NCBI GenBank assembly: GCA_963556255.1
Contig: OY744604.1
Coordinates: 74,518,736 to 74,582,735, forward strand
Origin: Allolobophora icterica
Lineage: Eukaryota > Annelida > Clitellata > Crassiclitellata > Lumbricidae
DNA length: 64,000 nt
Direction of reading: 5' to 3'
The notes under the pieces: model-generated
Database searches by the model: none
What the model saw: the letters and a program-made list of their open reading frames with translations, nothing else
What the model was told of the DNA's origin: nothing
Shown: positions 24,893-36,539 of the stretch, piece by piece
Layout of the letters: every line of letters begins with the position of its first letter
Position numbering within the stretch: position 1 is the stretch's first letter
Translations under genes and position numbers: made by a program

Positions 24893-25400
24893 ATCAAATC
24901 AAAAAAGGTTTATTGCGACCAATAACAACAAAATCACAATTCCAACTTTTAAGCACAATTAGACTTATACTAGCTATTGGTAGCAATGGGCGGCCCTAAA
25001 GGGATACAATCCTGCTAAGCGGGGTCACCCCAGTATCCACCTAACAGCATCTAGATGTATGGCTGGATTTCCTTGGATTAATTCTAGGAATAATCTTAAC
25101 TAATCTTAGCTAAATTCCTTAACTAATGCCTCCTGGCCCGGTCCCGGTGCGTACACACTCCAATGATGGGGACCCTTCAGGAGTGGCCCGGTGGCGCTGC
25201 TAGGGGAGTGGTTGCGTTTTTCCAAAGTGTCTTCGTAAACTGGCTTTGAACTGAGATCTACTTTTCGAGAGTCTGATTGCAAGTGGCATTTCATTCCATA
25301 ACTGCGGTCCGAAGATTTGATACAAAATTCCCTTGTGTTGGTACGGGTTCTTATTGGACGGTACTCAGTAGCACTCCTAGTATTATGTGCGCGTATATGT
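24893..25400 (-). mobile_element. LINE 3' fragment, RT C-terminus
   Basis: The minus strand encodes HNTRSATEYRPIRTRTNTREF in one frame and, after a frame change near 25320, FGPQLWNEMPLAIRL and FKASLRRHFG to a stop. This order is typical of the last ~80 residues of LINE polyproteins. A non-coding 3' part extends to an AAATCAAATCAAAAAA tail near 24893. The frame break shows it is dead. Confidence 0.75.
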
Positions 25401-25590
25401 GATCCTATACATGCATGTATACATACATACACACATACATAAAACATACATACATGCATACATGCATACATACATAATGCTCTAGCATTAAGAGTTGAGA
25501 ATCCTTGCCATTAATATCTATGGGTGCCTTAATAATATGTAAAATTTTCGTTTAGTTCCCATAGTAGAAATAGCCTTTTAGTAGGCCGTA

Positions 25591-25693
25591 TTAAACCACA
25601 GAATCAGCGTTTTCCTTGTCGATGAAAATGTGGCTAGAAAGCGCTTCTTCGTGAGGTGCTACGTTTTCAATCTCAGAATTTTGAGGTACATCC
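25591..25693 (-). CDS. Gene C last exon: cytoplasmic tail
   Basis: The minus strand has acceptor ATATTTTTTAG at 25694 upward. One base completes the phase-2 codon left by the membrane exon at 32375, then 33 codons run to TAA. The other two phases close early. The tail is acidic and lacks tyrosine. It ends ENADSVV, a C-terminus fitting a class I PDZ-binding motif (S-x-V); that function is inference. It lies 6.7 kb from the membrane exon, and the intron between them holds three DNA transposons. Confidence 0.55.
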
Positions 25694-25768
25694 CTAAAAA
25701 ATATCAAAGCAGTTAGTAAAAATTTAGTTTGTGCTGTATTTATGCTTATGCAAAAATACTTTTAACTA

Positions 25769-26979
25769 GGGGAGAGTTGACCCAATTGGACCGTTGCCTT
25801 AATTGGACCACAGCCGATTAACACCCTAGGTACCCATTTAACTTCGTTTTCAAATGTTGTATTCTTGCGCAGTTGAATATTGATCGTATCGACGTAGGCA
25901 GTTTTACGGAATACTAAACATTTATTAAATGGCGGTTAAAACTCTATTTCATGTAGTTCTGATCTATTTTTAGCCGTACCTGACAACGAGGATATACATT
26001 TAAGATCAGCTTTTAAAAATTCAATCAAATTTGTTTTAGTTATAGCCAGGTTTCATGTTTGAGCGACAATAAGTGATTTTAGGCTAAGACTGACGTGGGT
26101 TGAACTATCGCAGTGTACGCAAAGTAGTCCGTGTTGCCTGGAATGGACCACACTTAGTTTCCTGAATTGGACCGATAATTTGGGGTGGTCCATTAAAGGA
26201 CACCGGCACTTGCAGTGTTATACTGTGCTTGAGGTGCTTATTTATATAATAATAAGTTCCATTGGCTTGTATTATGTCGAACAACATTTTCTTTCAGTTG
26301 TATATGTAGATGTCAACGAGTAAAAACATGCGGGGACTGCTTGATGATGATGTGTTCCTCTGTGCAAACTGTGTGTAATTCCTCTAAGTAGGCCCCTATT
26401 AATTATTAAGTGTTAGACTCAAATGGTTGTAACTAAGTATTAATATGAGACGTAACTAATCGTTTAGTCGTAATTAAGTAGTCTATAGTTAACTATGTAT
26501 AGTCTATATATAACTAGTGATTCTGACAATGTACACCTAATTAGTTTACTGGCAGTGGATATATTAGTCATATATTAAGTTGATTTCTACTACTTTTATA
26601 GTATTTTGACAGTTAGATACAGACGCCTTTATTGCATGTTACAGACAATTACTGTTTTAAAACGTTTAAAGTGTTTTTATTGCACATTATCTTTAAAAAA
26701 CGTCTTTAAAATAATATGTCCCATTCAGGGCAACTGGTCCAATCAAGGACACCATGTGGTCCATTTAAGGAAACAGGTTGCCTTGATTGGACTTATTGGA
26801 GCTCAAGTTGTTTTAGTTATTTTTCATAAATGCATGAAGACTATCTGTCCCTTGATTATAAACAACATACTTGAATAATCAGCCCATCATATGGCATAAT
26901 TTCCTTTTAGAAATTCGGTAGCATTCATTCAGTAAACCTCGGTTTCCCTTAGGTGGTCCATTTGTGGCAACTCTCCCCC
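25769..26979. mobile_element. TA-flanked non-autonomous DNA transposon (1.2 kb)
   Basis: Termini GGGGAGAGTTGACCC and TGGCAACTCTCCCCC are inverted, with TA on each side (25767-25768, 26980-26981), as in Tc1/mariner/pogo-type elements. AATTGGACC/GGTCCA motifs recur near both ends and inside (25784, 25804, 26150-26190, 26738-26790, 26953). No transposase-length frame is present. It lies in gene C's last intron. Confidence 0.75.
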
Positions 26980-28010
26980 TACATAGGCCTATTATTTAGT
27001 AGTGTTGCAATTAAATTATAATTACAGTATTATTTAGTGATATTTCAATTAAATTTTAACTAAATTATTATTTAATAATATGGTAATTAAAATTCCTATG
27101 CTCAAATACAGGACACACTGCAAAAAATACATTTAAGATAGGCTACTGCTAATTTGAAAGCCGTTTTGCGGCTAAAATTGCTGACTCCACTTATACCAAT
27201 CTGATGTCAAATGATCTTTTAAATCTATATTCTCGTTTGTTTTGAAGCAAATGGCAGGTTTTGACTATGGCCAAAGCGGGAAAAAGAAAAATAGCGATTT
27301 GGCGAAGCCTGAAAGGCGCCATATTATATGTCTTTATCTATACATAATACTTATTATTTTTACAGGTAGGCCTAAGTATTTTTATGAGTGAATTGCATTG
27401 GGATTTTATGTGCAGTATTTATTTATGTAAGATATTAAAGACTTATAATTTATCAGAACGACAGAGATAAGGCCTAGTTTTATAAAAGATTGCAAACGTA
27501 AAGTCTATGCTTATATTTGCGTGTTTTTGACGACATTACCTTAATTTGATTTTTAATTCAGGTGGAGCAGACGTAACATCCGAAATGTCGTCACAGCGCA
27601 CAGCACGACCTGTATAAGAAAGCATAGAACACACTAATGCACTATCTGTCAGCTGCACAGACTGATGATTACACGAATATTCGCATTTATCTTAAGAAAG
27701 CTTTAGAAAAAGACTTCTTATAATGCCAACTAGAAACAATTGACGTTCAAATCAACAATTCTAAGTTGGACAACATCAAATGCAAGAAACGTTAGGCCAG
27801 CGAGATGCATAAAAAGCCACACACACGGTCGATATGCAAAAATAACATAATTAATCTAAATTTAGCAGCTTGTAGTTTGTCACGTAGTTTAAATCTTCTC
27901 ATGACTTAATTGATAGTCAACGTCTTTGCCGTTAAAAGTTTAAAGAAAGTGTAATGCCCAATCACGATTTATAACTTGTTTTAAAGATTAGTCATCTACT
28001 GGCCAAAATG
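26980..28010. other. Gene C last intron, unassigned part
   Basis: AT-rich DNA with no exon recognised. TTATTTAGTGATATTT-like short direct repeats occur near 26990-27090. Confidence 0.5.
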
Positions 28011-28162
28011 TCAGGTCATAAGAGATTTTGATATGACATTAAACGAATAGTTACAATTCGTAGAGTCGTTTCCCAACGGTTTCTCGTCGCCATTTCCTTC
28101 CAGCAGTTTGTCACTTTCTTCGCCTTTTTTCTGGTCTTCTTGTTGCAAACGATCCACATTTT
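28011..28162 (-). CDS. Candidate terminal exon (weak)
   Basis: A minus-strand frame after CTGCAG at 28163-28168 stays open 50 codons to TGA at 28011-28013. It is hydrophilic and Lys/Glu-rich (RLQQEDQKKGEESDKLLEG) and ends in a stretch with one tyrosine (NCNYSFNVI). Composition resembles a cytoplasmic tail. It needs a phase-1 donor, whereas the gene C membrane exon ends in phase 2, and the pyrimidine tract is poor. It could be an alternative tail reached through another exon, or chance. Confidence 0.25.
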
Positions 28163-28174
28163 CTGCAGTGTGAT

Positions 28175-28310
28175 TCTCGTTAACTTTAACGATAACGAAA
28201 ATGTTCGTTAACGAACCAAAAATGATTTCGTTAACGATAACTATAACTGTAACTAAAAATATCATTAACTATAACCATAACTATAACGAAAATAACACTT
28301 AACGAAAATT
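28175..28310. repeat. GTTAACGATAAC-type degenerate tandem repeats
   Basis: Alternating TAACGATAAC, TTCGTTAACG and ACTATAAC units form a low-complexity, partly self-complementary block. Confidence 0.7.
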
Positions 28311-30078
28311 CATCGCTATTTTCGTTAATGAAATAAAAAAAGTGCAATATCGACAAACATGGCGAATTTAATCAAACTCGATATTTTATTCGTTTTAAAC
28401 TATCCTGTTTATTGTTCCGAGATAAAATGAGAAAATGTGCTGCATATTCTCCTTCCGAATATTCTGGTTTCTTTTCGAAAATCTAATAGGCCTATTTCGA
28501 GTTTCTTTTTTATGTGAAGATAATTTTTTCTTTCGATTGTTAATTTTAGAGTGAGAAACCTGTTTTGATTTTAATTTTCTATGTTAAAAGGAATATTATA
28601 ACAAGTTATCATGTTCAAATTAGAAATGTTCATAATAAAAATCAAATTGAATGCACATTTAAAAGAAAACGAGATTGTATTTTTTAATGGGAAAAATCCA
28701 TTAAATAGCCTATCTGTGACAGACAGTGATTACCCAAGTACTGTAGCCATTAAGTATCAAATTGAAATCTGAATAACAACGTTTTGTTTTTTGGCAATTT
28801 CAGTTTTTTGCATGTTAGAGTCATAGAAATACCCTACCTGCAAAAAATCAGTGTGATTCTGTTTTTGATTTTCTGTTTTGTTTAATTAGCAGTTTAAAAT
28901 GATTACTGCATAGTCATTGATTATCACCGTCATGGACAGCCTGCCGATTAATAGTGAACCATGACTTCATGTGATCAAAATTAGGAATAACACAAATTAA
29001 ATCTGAATATTCTAAAAACTGAATAAATAAAATACTGCCACCATGTGCGGCTTGTGCGCCCTGGGTTGAGAAATTATCTAAAGCTGCGTTTATGCAATAA
29101 ATTACTGGCTGTGTGGAAGAATGAAGAAAGACCGCAACAATAAAGAAAGTTCTAATTCCTTTGTTCAGTTAAGTTAAACATATTTTAGTAGTCCGATCAA
29201 CACTCTTTAACCAGAAGCAGAAGAAAGAACGGGTTTCTAGATGATGCATTTTACTGTATTGCACAGTAGGGCCTACCATAATGATGCAGTCGACATTAAT
29301 GCAGCGAGGTTGACGCGTTTAGTGGAAATAAGAATATTGTCGTGGTAAATATGGTCAAAGCTACAGATAAATCTAAAAGTCATTTTTATCCTGCATTTAT
29401 GATATCTAAAGCGTTAAATCTGTTATCTGTTATTCTACGTTATTTAGTTCAGTGAGTGTGGATTCAGTGTAGATGAAATCATGTAGGGACTACATCGTTA
29501 TCACACCTGATTTAGAAGATGTCACAATTTTAAGCTAGAAAATAACTCTAAATATTTCCACATTCCTTCAGGATTCACTGTTCATCAAGTCCTTAGTGAA
29601 AGGGAAAATGTTGCTTAAGAATATAAAAAGAAAACTTTGCGATTGTCATTATTGTTGTTCCAGAAAGAATAGATGAACTCCAGTAGGGCCTACTTAAACA
29701 TACCGAAAAATTGTACAGCTGACCAATTTATCTGATGTTAATACAAAATGGCGTTTAGACAGACTAACCTTCAATCACGGGAGTAGTTCTTGAAAAACAT
29801 GCCATTCTTCTAAAATGTTTAAGCATTTTATGAATAATCTGTTGGTAACTGAAACCCAATTTTTATTTGCTTAAAGGTAAGACAAGGTAAGGCAATAATG
29901 ATTTGTTACATTTTCCTACGGTTTAGTCTAAATGATAGCAACAACAAAAACAACTGGATTATGTTGCTCATAAAATAATTGTACATATAATATGACGCAT
30001 CAACATTCGCAATTCTGACCTAGACGCGAGTAGAAGCAATATTTAAATAACTGCTTAATGCCTGTCGTGATACAATTA
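28311..30078. other. Unassigned AT-rich intron DNA
   Basis: No exon, RNA gene or element boundary recognised in this stretch of gene C's last intron. Confidence 0.5.
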
Positions 30079-31407
30079 GGGTAAAATAGGGTAATTTCGG
30101 CACCTTAAGCAATTTCTTCAATATTTAAAATGCTATCACATCTGTAGGACACATTGAAGTTTCCACAGTTTGCTGCAACCCTCTGCTATGAAATGGCGCC
30201 TTCAAATTGTGAATCGTCTTTCACAAATTCCTGTTATAACATGTTGAGTGAAGTCATTCAAAAGCCGAAATTACCCATAGGGTAGGGTAATTTCGGCCAC
30301 ATTGTAGGGTAAATTCGGCAGGGTGACGAAATTAACCGAAATGAAAATTACCATACATTTATGACTAGCTACATTGAGCAGATAGGAATAAACTATGAAT
30401 GTATACCTATGGGGGCATATATACCTGCATATGTTTACACTCTACAGTCAGAGACTGTAACACGCAACGCTATGTTTAGGTTATATTTATTAAAAATTAA
30501 CAAACTATTCAAACAAACCCGAGTCATAGTAGCCTAGTGCAGATGGACGGGCGAGTGGAGGCAAATGCTTTTGGGCAAATCTTTATCCTAGCTAAAGTAA
30601 GTCAACAATTTAACGACGACAAAAATGACCAAGCATAATGGAAACATTTATGAAGCATTTAGGCCCTACAGTGCAATAAACATGACGTTTGTGAGTTGCG
30701 ACATCTAAAGTCCACACGCAACTACCATAGTATTATAGTAGAAGACAGGCCCGTTTATTGTCGGTGCAAGTGGAGTTTTCGCACACCCATTTCTCGCCTC
30801 GTCTACACCAACGTTATAATATGGAATATTGCAAAAACAGGCATGGAGTTGTGTCGACGAAACTATTTTATCTGTGCAAATACTCATGCGTTTTAGCTAT
30901 GCAATGGATGCTGACATAATTAAAAAGTCTATTTAAACGTGGCCAACTGAAGCAAGAGAGAATGGTAATTTCGGCACTACCCTAGAGCAAATTTCGGCAC
31001 TGCCGGAATTAGAAAAGAGTCGAATGCCGAAATTACCTCATAGATAGGCATTATTCTGACCGTACATAGAAAAAATAATCGGCTGCTATACACTTTGTAT
31101 TCGCTCAGGATTCTGAAGAGCAATATTTAAATGTGGAGAAAAACCATTACATTTATTTATAGGAGCGATACCAACTTTTTAGCAACGATGTCTCTGAATT
31201 GACAAACAGTTAACAAAATGCATCAAAACAAACATGACTCACCAATCGTTCTAAAAATGCGATTCTTACAAGGTTTTAAAACTTTTTCTATATTATAGCG
31301 TCCAGACCTATGACGTCGCACCATACAGCTTTCTTGCTGCATGATATTTTCTCGGTTACTCGGGGGTGCCGAAATTACCTCCATGCCGAAATTACCCCAC
31401 TTTACCC
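30079..31407. mobile_element. TA-flanked non-autonomous DNA transposon (1.3 kb)
   Basis: Termini GGGTAAAATAGGGTAATTTC and the inverse GAAATTACCCCACTTTACCC, flanked by TA (30077-30078, 31408-31409). The core GGTAATTTCGGCA recurs in both orientations near 30090, 30260-30320, 30965-31035 and 31370-31400. No transposase frame is found. The organisation parallels the 25769-26979 element. Confidence 0.75.
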
Positions 31408-31498
31408 TACCTTAAAGCAATGCATACAATAACGAAATAATCGAGCTACACAAGGATCAGAATTAGTCTGCTAAGGTCAATGACATTAGAACTGAGAT

Positions 31499-32220
31499 TA
31501 GGGTTGCCACCTCCTAAGGATACGAATCCGGGAGATTCAAGAAATTTTTTTTAACATTTGCAATTGCACTGATAGAACAGAATCTAAGTATAGTTTTAAA
31601 GCATTTTGTAAGCTCGTCACGATTGTATTCTTCTTCATCTGCTTCACATTTTTAGCGTGTTTCTCCGATGTGGCGTGTTGTACTACCGATCTGCGTCTCT
31701 CGTATTTTACTAATGTTTGCTGGCAAATTTTGCACTCTGCTTCCAACTCGTTTTTCTTAGCCAACCAATCCTTAAAATCGTCTTATTTGAGCCACTCATC
31801 GTTGAATGAACAGTAATACTTCTTTTTCTTCTTAACTACACATTTTTCAGGATGAGACCCAGACTCAGAGTCAGAATTTGAATTCGCCGTTGCGAACTTC
31901 ACGCGCACACTGCATGCGCGGTCATAAACATAGATATCTCAATTGAAAAGTGTCCGCAGAAAGTTAGAAAAATACATAGATATATAAATTGAATTTGAAA
32001 AGTGTCCGCTGAAAGTTAAAAAATACAATCTCGATCAGACATTCAGACTCTGAGTCTCTGACTCGATGTCGAGCAGTGACGCATTGTGCAGTTGTCCTAG
32101 GGAATAGGACTTTTCAGCATTCCGGGATATTTCAGAGTTTTCCAAATTAATTCCTGGAGACGGGAGATCATGTCGAAATACGGGAGACTCCCGCCCATTC
32201 CGGGAGAGGTGGCAACCCTA
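31499..32220 (-). mobile_element. hAT deletion derivative with BED-finger remnant
   Basis: Inverted termini TAGGGTTGCCACCTC and GAGGTGGCAACCCTA; exact 8-bp duplication ACTGAGAT (31491-31498, 32221-32228). The minus-strand frame 31764-31537 encodes a CKIC...H...H arrangement (CKICQQTLVKY, VVQHATSEKHAK), typical of the BED zinc finger that opens hAT transposases. A stop upstream of it and loss of the catalytic region show it is non-autonomous. Confidence 0.88.
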
Positions 32221-32240
32221 ACTGAGATAGCACAAACACT

Positions 32241-32330
32241 GAGCGGAACAAGTCTCTTTGGAGGGATATTCAAACGTGAAAGAAAATTCAGTGACATTTT
32301 AAAAGATGAGATAAGTTCACGTGATACAAG
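32241..32330 (-). pseudogene. Decayed duplicate of the start of gene C Ig exon 2
   Basis: 29 bases at 32241-32269 are identical to 34111-34139, the first codons of gene C's second Ig exon, and the next ~40 bases (AAGAAAATTCAGTGACATTT) resemble its upstream intron. The splice acceptor present in the real exon is lost here. It is a truncated exon copy downstream of the membrane exon. Confidence 0.6.
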
Positions 32331-32374
32331 TTCCCAAGAAATCTTGCGTTTACAATTTCCCGTAGTGTATTTAC

Positions 32375-32495
32375 CTTCTTTCGAACATAACACAAATGCC
32401 AACAACGAAAACAATCCCCAAGGCAACGGCGATTACTATGCCGATCATCAATCCGGGATTACTTCCTGCTGGTGACGGCGTTGCTGAAGTATTGT
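32375..32495 (-). CDS. Gene C exon 5: transmembrane segment
   Basis: This minus-strand exon has acceptor TTTTTTTAG and donor AAG/GTAAAT, entering in phase 1 and leaving in phase 2. It encodes a Ser/Pro-rich stalk (TSATPSPAGSNPG), an apolar span (LMIGIVIAVALGIVFVVGIC) and ends FERR. Type I topology is predicted. Phase 2 at the end matches the terminal exon at 25591-25693, giving a 1149-nt, 382-residue six-exon model. Confidence 0.7.
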
Positions 32496-32578
32496 CTAAA
32501 AAAATCGCATATTTCCTTAGTGTTGCAGTTCAGCACACTAATACAGTGAGATAAGGAATCATTGTAAACAGGCCCGGC

Positions 32579-32785
32579 TCAAGACATTTGGCGGCCCTGG
32601 GCAAATCGGCGGCCCTAGGCAAACCGGCGGCCCTAAGCACAAAAAAGTTGATGACCTTTTTTTAGTCATTCACCTCTTTTACGAATAATAATTAAATAAT
32701 TTTTGAAAAATGGAAAAATGGCGGCCCCTAAAAATCGGCGGCCCTGGGCGGCTGCCCAGTTGCCCATATGGACGAACCGGGCCTG
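32579..32785. mobile_element. hAT-type MITE (207 bp)
   Basis: Inverted CAGGCCCGGCTC and GAACCGGGCCTG ends; exact 8-bp duplication ATTGTAAA (32571-32578, 32786-32793). GGCGGCCCT occurs repeatedly inside. Between gene C exons 4 and 5. Confidence 0.9.
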
Positions 32786-33158
32786 ATTGTAAAAGAATAT
32801 TTAAACAAGTTCATAGCACACTCGATGTAATGTATTTTAAGACTATAAATTGTGTGCCGGAAATCCATCAGATCTCTGCCTTGACATCCCCCAACCTTGT
32901 AACGCTGGCAACTCTTGTATGTGTGTATTTTCATATTACATTCAGTAGAGCGTATTTTGCATCACAAAAAAGTTGCCTACGCAGCCTCACTTTGTTGAAT
33001 TTCATTAAGAACAAACGTTCATCTGTTGTTAAATTGGAGTTTAAAAAATGGCAGTAGGCCTATAGTTACAACTGTAGAGCATCAACGATCTACTTTAATT
33101 TAAGTTTATAACTTGCGCATAAATAATTCAAAACTTACAATTAAACTGATTGACTTAC

Positions 33159-33407
33159 TGTTTTCCGATTGCTGGTATGTAACTTCATATGAAAAAAATG
33201 TACAGGATCTACCGCGAACATCGCATGTGGCACGGCAAATGTATTTGTCGTTTTTTCGTCCGGTCAAGTTCAGCGTTTGAGAGGACGATATTTCGTAGTC
33301 TTTGTGCATCCAGCTATAAGAGCATTTGTATGGAAGCCCGGAAGCACAGTCAATCTGCTCTTGATGAGAATCTACAGCTGTTACTTTTCTCAGCCTCAAT
33401 GGAACAG
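33159..33407 (-). CDS. Gene C exon 4: third Ig-like domain (small, Cys-rich)
   Basis: This 249-nt phase 1-1 minus-strand exon has acceptor GTGAATTCAG and donor AACA/GTAAGT. It encodes a short C2-like domain: QIDCASG, YKCSYSWMH (B and C strands) and KYICRATC (F strand), with additional cysteines in RGRSC. NLT is a glycosylation sequon. Gene D has a third Ig exon in the same position; A and B do not. Confidence 0.7.
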
Positions 33408-33819
33408 CTGAATTCACAGAAAACATTTAGTGTTATGCTCGTTTTTTTTCAAGACGAATAAATTCAAATGAAACCAAACCTATTTTATTTTCGTATTTTA
33501 TGGTGAATCCTTACATAAATAAATGCGGTATACACGTTTTCATATGGATTTCCGTTACACTAAGTATGTCAGTCATTTTCGGTAGACCCCTATAAGCATC
33601 TGTAAAGAAATATTAATAAAAATGAGGAAAGTTACTGAATTTATAGGTAGAGAATACATTAGAAGGTGTACTTGTTTTCAGAAATGCTTCTAAAGCATAA
33701 CGGACTAGTTTTAAATTGATGGCCACAACAAAATTTTTAACCGGGTTGAACAACAGCCTGTAGGGCCTACTTAAGGAGTTCTACTGAAAGGTTCAAAGAT
33801 GCAAAAACAGCACCTTTAC

Positions 33820-34143
33820 CTTTGATGGGCAAGCTGCAGCTAAATAATGATGTTAGGTTTGAATCTGGATATCTGATGTCACAGGCGAAAGTTGCATCCC
33901 GAAAGTATCGATCTTCAAGTGTAAGAGTCGCTGTGGTTATGCCGTTTAAAACCATAGTAGTGACTTCGAAATGTGCCTCGCTTCCAGATGTATTTGTCCA
34001 TTCGAGTAGCAATTTCAGGTTACCAACGTAACTAATACGGCAAGATAACGTTATGCGGTCTGGTTCCAGCTGGCACTGGTTGTGACCAATAATGCCGTCT
34101 CTCGGAACTTGAGCGGAACAAGTCTCTTTGGAGGGATATATCA
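33820..34143 (-). CDS. Gene C exon 3: second Ig-like domain
   Basis: This 324-nt phase 1-1 minus-strand exon has acceptor CATGTAG and donor AAAG/GTAAAG. The early cysteine (KETCSAQ), B-strand cysteine (TLSCRISY), tryptophan (LLEWTN) and F-strand cysteine (TFACDIRY) are all present, with an NLT sequon. Same domain class as the second Ig exons of A, B and D. Its first 29 coding bases are duplicated at 32241-32269. Confidence 0.78.
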
Positions 34144-34600
34144 CTACATGCAAGAAAATTCAATGACATTTAAACATGTTTTGAGCTCCATAATAAGTAA
34201 GTAAGTATTTTCTTTATTAATTCCAACTGCTTTATCGCACTTTGGAGAACGTGACATTAAATCAAATATGACATTCTCATTAAAGAAAGTTTTACGCAAT
34301 AAATGGTCTGCTTGTGGGACGATTCGGTCGTGGGCGCAGGGTGTAAGGGATCGCCCTTTCTGGCTGAAGAAGCGGGTACAGCACGTTACATGAATTGTCC
34401 AGGATGAGAACCCCGGTTGAGATCCAACAGATAAAGGAGACCAGAGGTTAAGCTGAGTTTGCACTGAAATATAATATTTAGAATAAACTCAGAACAAATT
34501 GATCAACTGAAGAAACACTTGGCTATGCCAGAACTAGGTCAAACTGTCAAAGATGCATACAAAACCCTAAGGTCGTTTAAAGAGGAAGTGGTGATTTTAC

Positions 34601-34912
34601 CGACTACATTTAACTCCGCTCCTCTTTGATCCTTTCCCAATACGCATCGATGAATGCCAGCATCGTCAATGCTGACGTTTCGTATAAGCAAACTGTATTC
34701 GCCTGCTGTATTGTTCACCATGGAGTATCCTCTGTCGCAATATCCATTCAGGCAAGACCCGTCTCGGTGGCTAATTTCAACACTCGAAGAACCAATCGGC
34801 ACGTGATGCCACTCCCTCGGACGTGCAGAAGACGATATGCATTTAAGGACAACATCACTGCCCACGATTGCTACTATGTCTTCAGGCCATGTTGCGTCTT
34901 TGGAGCATTGAC
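34601..34912 (-). CDS. Gene C exon 2: V-type Ig domain
   Basis: This 312-nt phase 1-1 minus-strand exon has acceptor GCTTTGACAG and donor GTCG/GTAAAA. V-set features: VVLKCISS (B strand), REWHHV (C strand), YSLLIRNVSIDDAGIHRC (E-F strands with the D-x-G-x-x-x-C motif) and AELNVV (G strand). An extra cysteine pair (SCLNGYC) lies in the C'-D region. Closest in layout to the first Ig exons of A and D. Confidence 0.8.
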
Positions 34913-34936
34913 CTGTCAAAGCAAAAAACATACTTA

Positions 34937-35570
34937 GTGTAACTTCATTTTCTTTACGTGCTTATTATATGAATTTAGTATATGAATAACATTGAATATA
35001 ATGGTATACTTCAACTGCAACTAAATATTTTTGAAATATGATATTTTATCGATAAAACTGTGTAGGCCCTATAATTATTAGCCTACATATGTTTTTGCAA
35101 GGAATCATCGTTCCAGTAGTCGTAATTGTAAATTCGAGAATTTCTAAAGCGCTACCATCAGCAGGTGAAATAATGTGCTGTCTAGTCTGTAGCTGGGAGA
35201 GTAAGTATAGTTGTAGAAGATGTGCCTTATTATACGAATATCACTAGAAAGGTTACAGTGCAGTCGAAAAAATACTTTCAATTAACACCAAACAAATCGA
35301 CTCGAGGTCATATGAATAACTATTTAAGACACTGAACTGAAGATTATAGCAGATTTTCTTCAGTGCAAGAGTTGTAGACTTTGAAATAGTTAAGGTGATA
35401 GTGCTTTCTCAGCGGACACCGTGACAGCTTTTAAGAAGAAGCTATGAAGGATTGTGTATGAAATATTCCAGATTAATCTGCAGTGCCTATAGCACAGATT
35501 GCATGCCTTCTGAATCACTTGAAACTTCAGTTATGTTATGTTGTAATTGTATTTGCAGGTATTGTAAGGC
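34937..35570. other. Gene C intron 1 and flank, unassigned
   Basis: No exon recognised. A GTAGGCCCTATAATTATTAGCC stretch is of the dispersed GGCCTA-rich type seen throughout the host DNA. Confidence 0.4.
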
Positions 35571-35574
35571 TTAT

Positions 35575-36105
35575 TTATATAGCGCGTCTTCGAGATAACT
35601 TGCCAGAGGTGCTTCCGACCTGCTTACACGGAACCACAGTCGAATAGAAAGGTCTTCGGTGGCTTGCAAAAGAGTGGTGGAAAATAGAAGAAGCTCCTGT
35701 CGCAGATGCATTGAAGCCTGTTTCAGAATGAGAGGCTAACCAATGCAAGGCTTCCATGTTACATTGCAGCAATACGCGACGGGGAACAACCAAATTACTC
35801 TATGTTGTAGAACGAAGAGATTTATGAGAATAATGACACTGTAATACATAGCTCTGTAAAGCTGGATGAAGCACAGCCGGCCATGCAGCTCCGCATTGGC
35901 ATCAGGATCTGAAACTGAAATGCGTCTTCGCATGGACAGCCAATGAAGTTAGATATATATATATATGACTATTCTTCGGAATTCCACCAATTAGCCGAGC
36001 TTCACAGTTTAAAACAGATTGAAGTTGATTAATTTGAGAGACAGAGACACAGACACAGAGAGTGAGGCCCGCATAAATGGCATTATCATAATGCGCCATA
36101 GTGCC
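35575..36105 (-). mobile_element. Decayed LINE fragment in gene C intron 1
   Basis: The minus strand retains QINQLQSVLNCEARLIGGIP and NSHI, matching the LQSVLNAAARLI...SHI block of the 2395-2886 LINE, followed by WLASHSETGFNASATG and SSIFHHSFASHRRPF remnants in other frames. AAGGCTTATTTATATAGCGC near 35570 is its 3' end. Multiple shifts mark it as dead. Confidence 0.6.
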
Positions 36106-36453
36106 ATGCGTCAGGGTAGAAGCAGCTCTGGCACACAGCGAGTGGCGTATAACTGAGTGGACCTGGTGCAGATGATAAAAGCATGTTCAGCACACTGTTC
36201 TCAAATTGTCTAAGAAGGTTATTTTCTGGTCGAGTGCAAAAACAAATCCTTCAAAGAAGAGAAGGAGGCATTTGGAAAGCGAGGCTGCAGGTTACGCAAG
36301 TCTATCGTTTGAAGCTGCCGTCGGTTGCCAAGCCAAATCAGTTGAATTTTTCTGCTGTTAAGCCGGAGGCGGTTGCATGACACCCGTGCGCAAGGTGTCT
36401 TAGGGTTATGCTAACTGTTTACTTCTAGAATTTCGATGTTTTCCAACACTTAC

Positions 36454-36493
36454 CCGGCATGAGCATAAAAATACATAATATCCAGAATAGCAT
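36454..36493 (-). CDS. Gene C exon 1: signal peptide
   Basis: The 40-nt minus-strand exon encodes MLFWILCIFMLMP, strongly hydrophobic, and ends in phase 1 at a CCGG/GTAAGT donor, exactly as the V exon at 34912 requires. The leader is short but similar in size to the other gene leaders here. An upstream ATG in another frame would give the wrong phase. Confidence 0.6.
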
Positions 36494-36539
36494 AATAACA
36501 TAGGCTACTAATATGTTGTACTTTATTTTACAATTTGAT

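Noticed and set aside
31537..31764. Stand-alone zinc-finger gene
   Set aside because: It lies inside hAT termini with an exact 8-bp duplication and is the BED remnant of a transposase.
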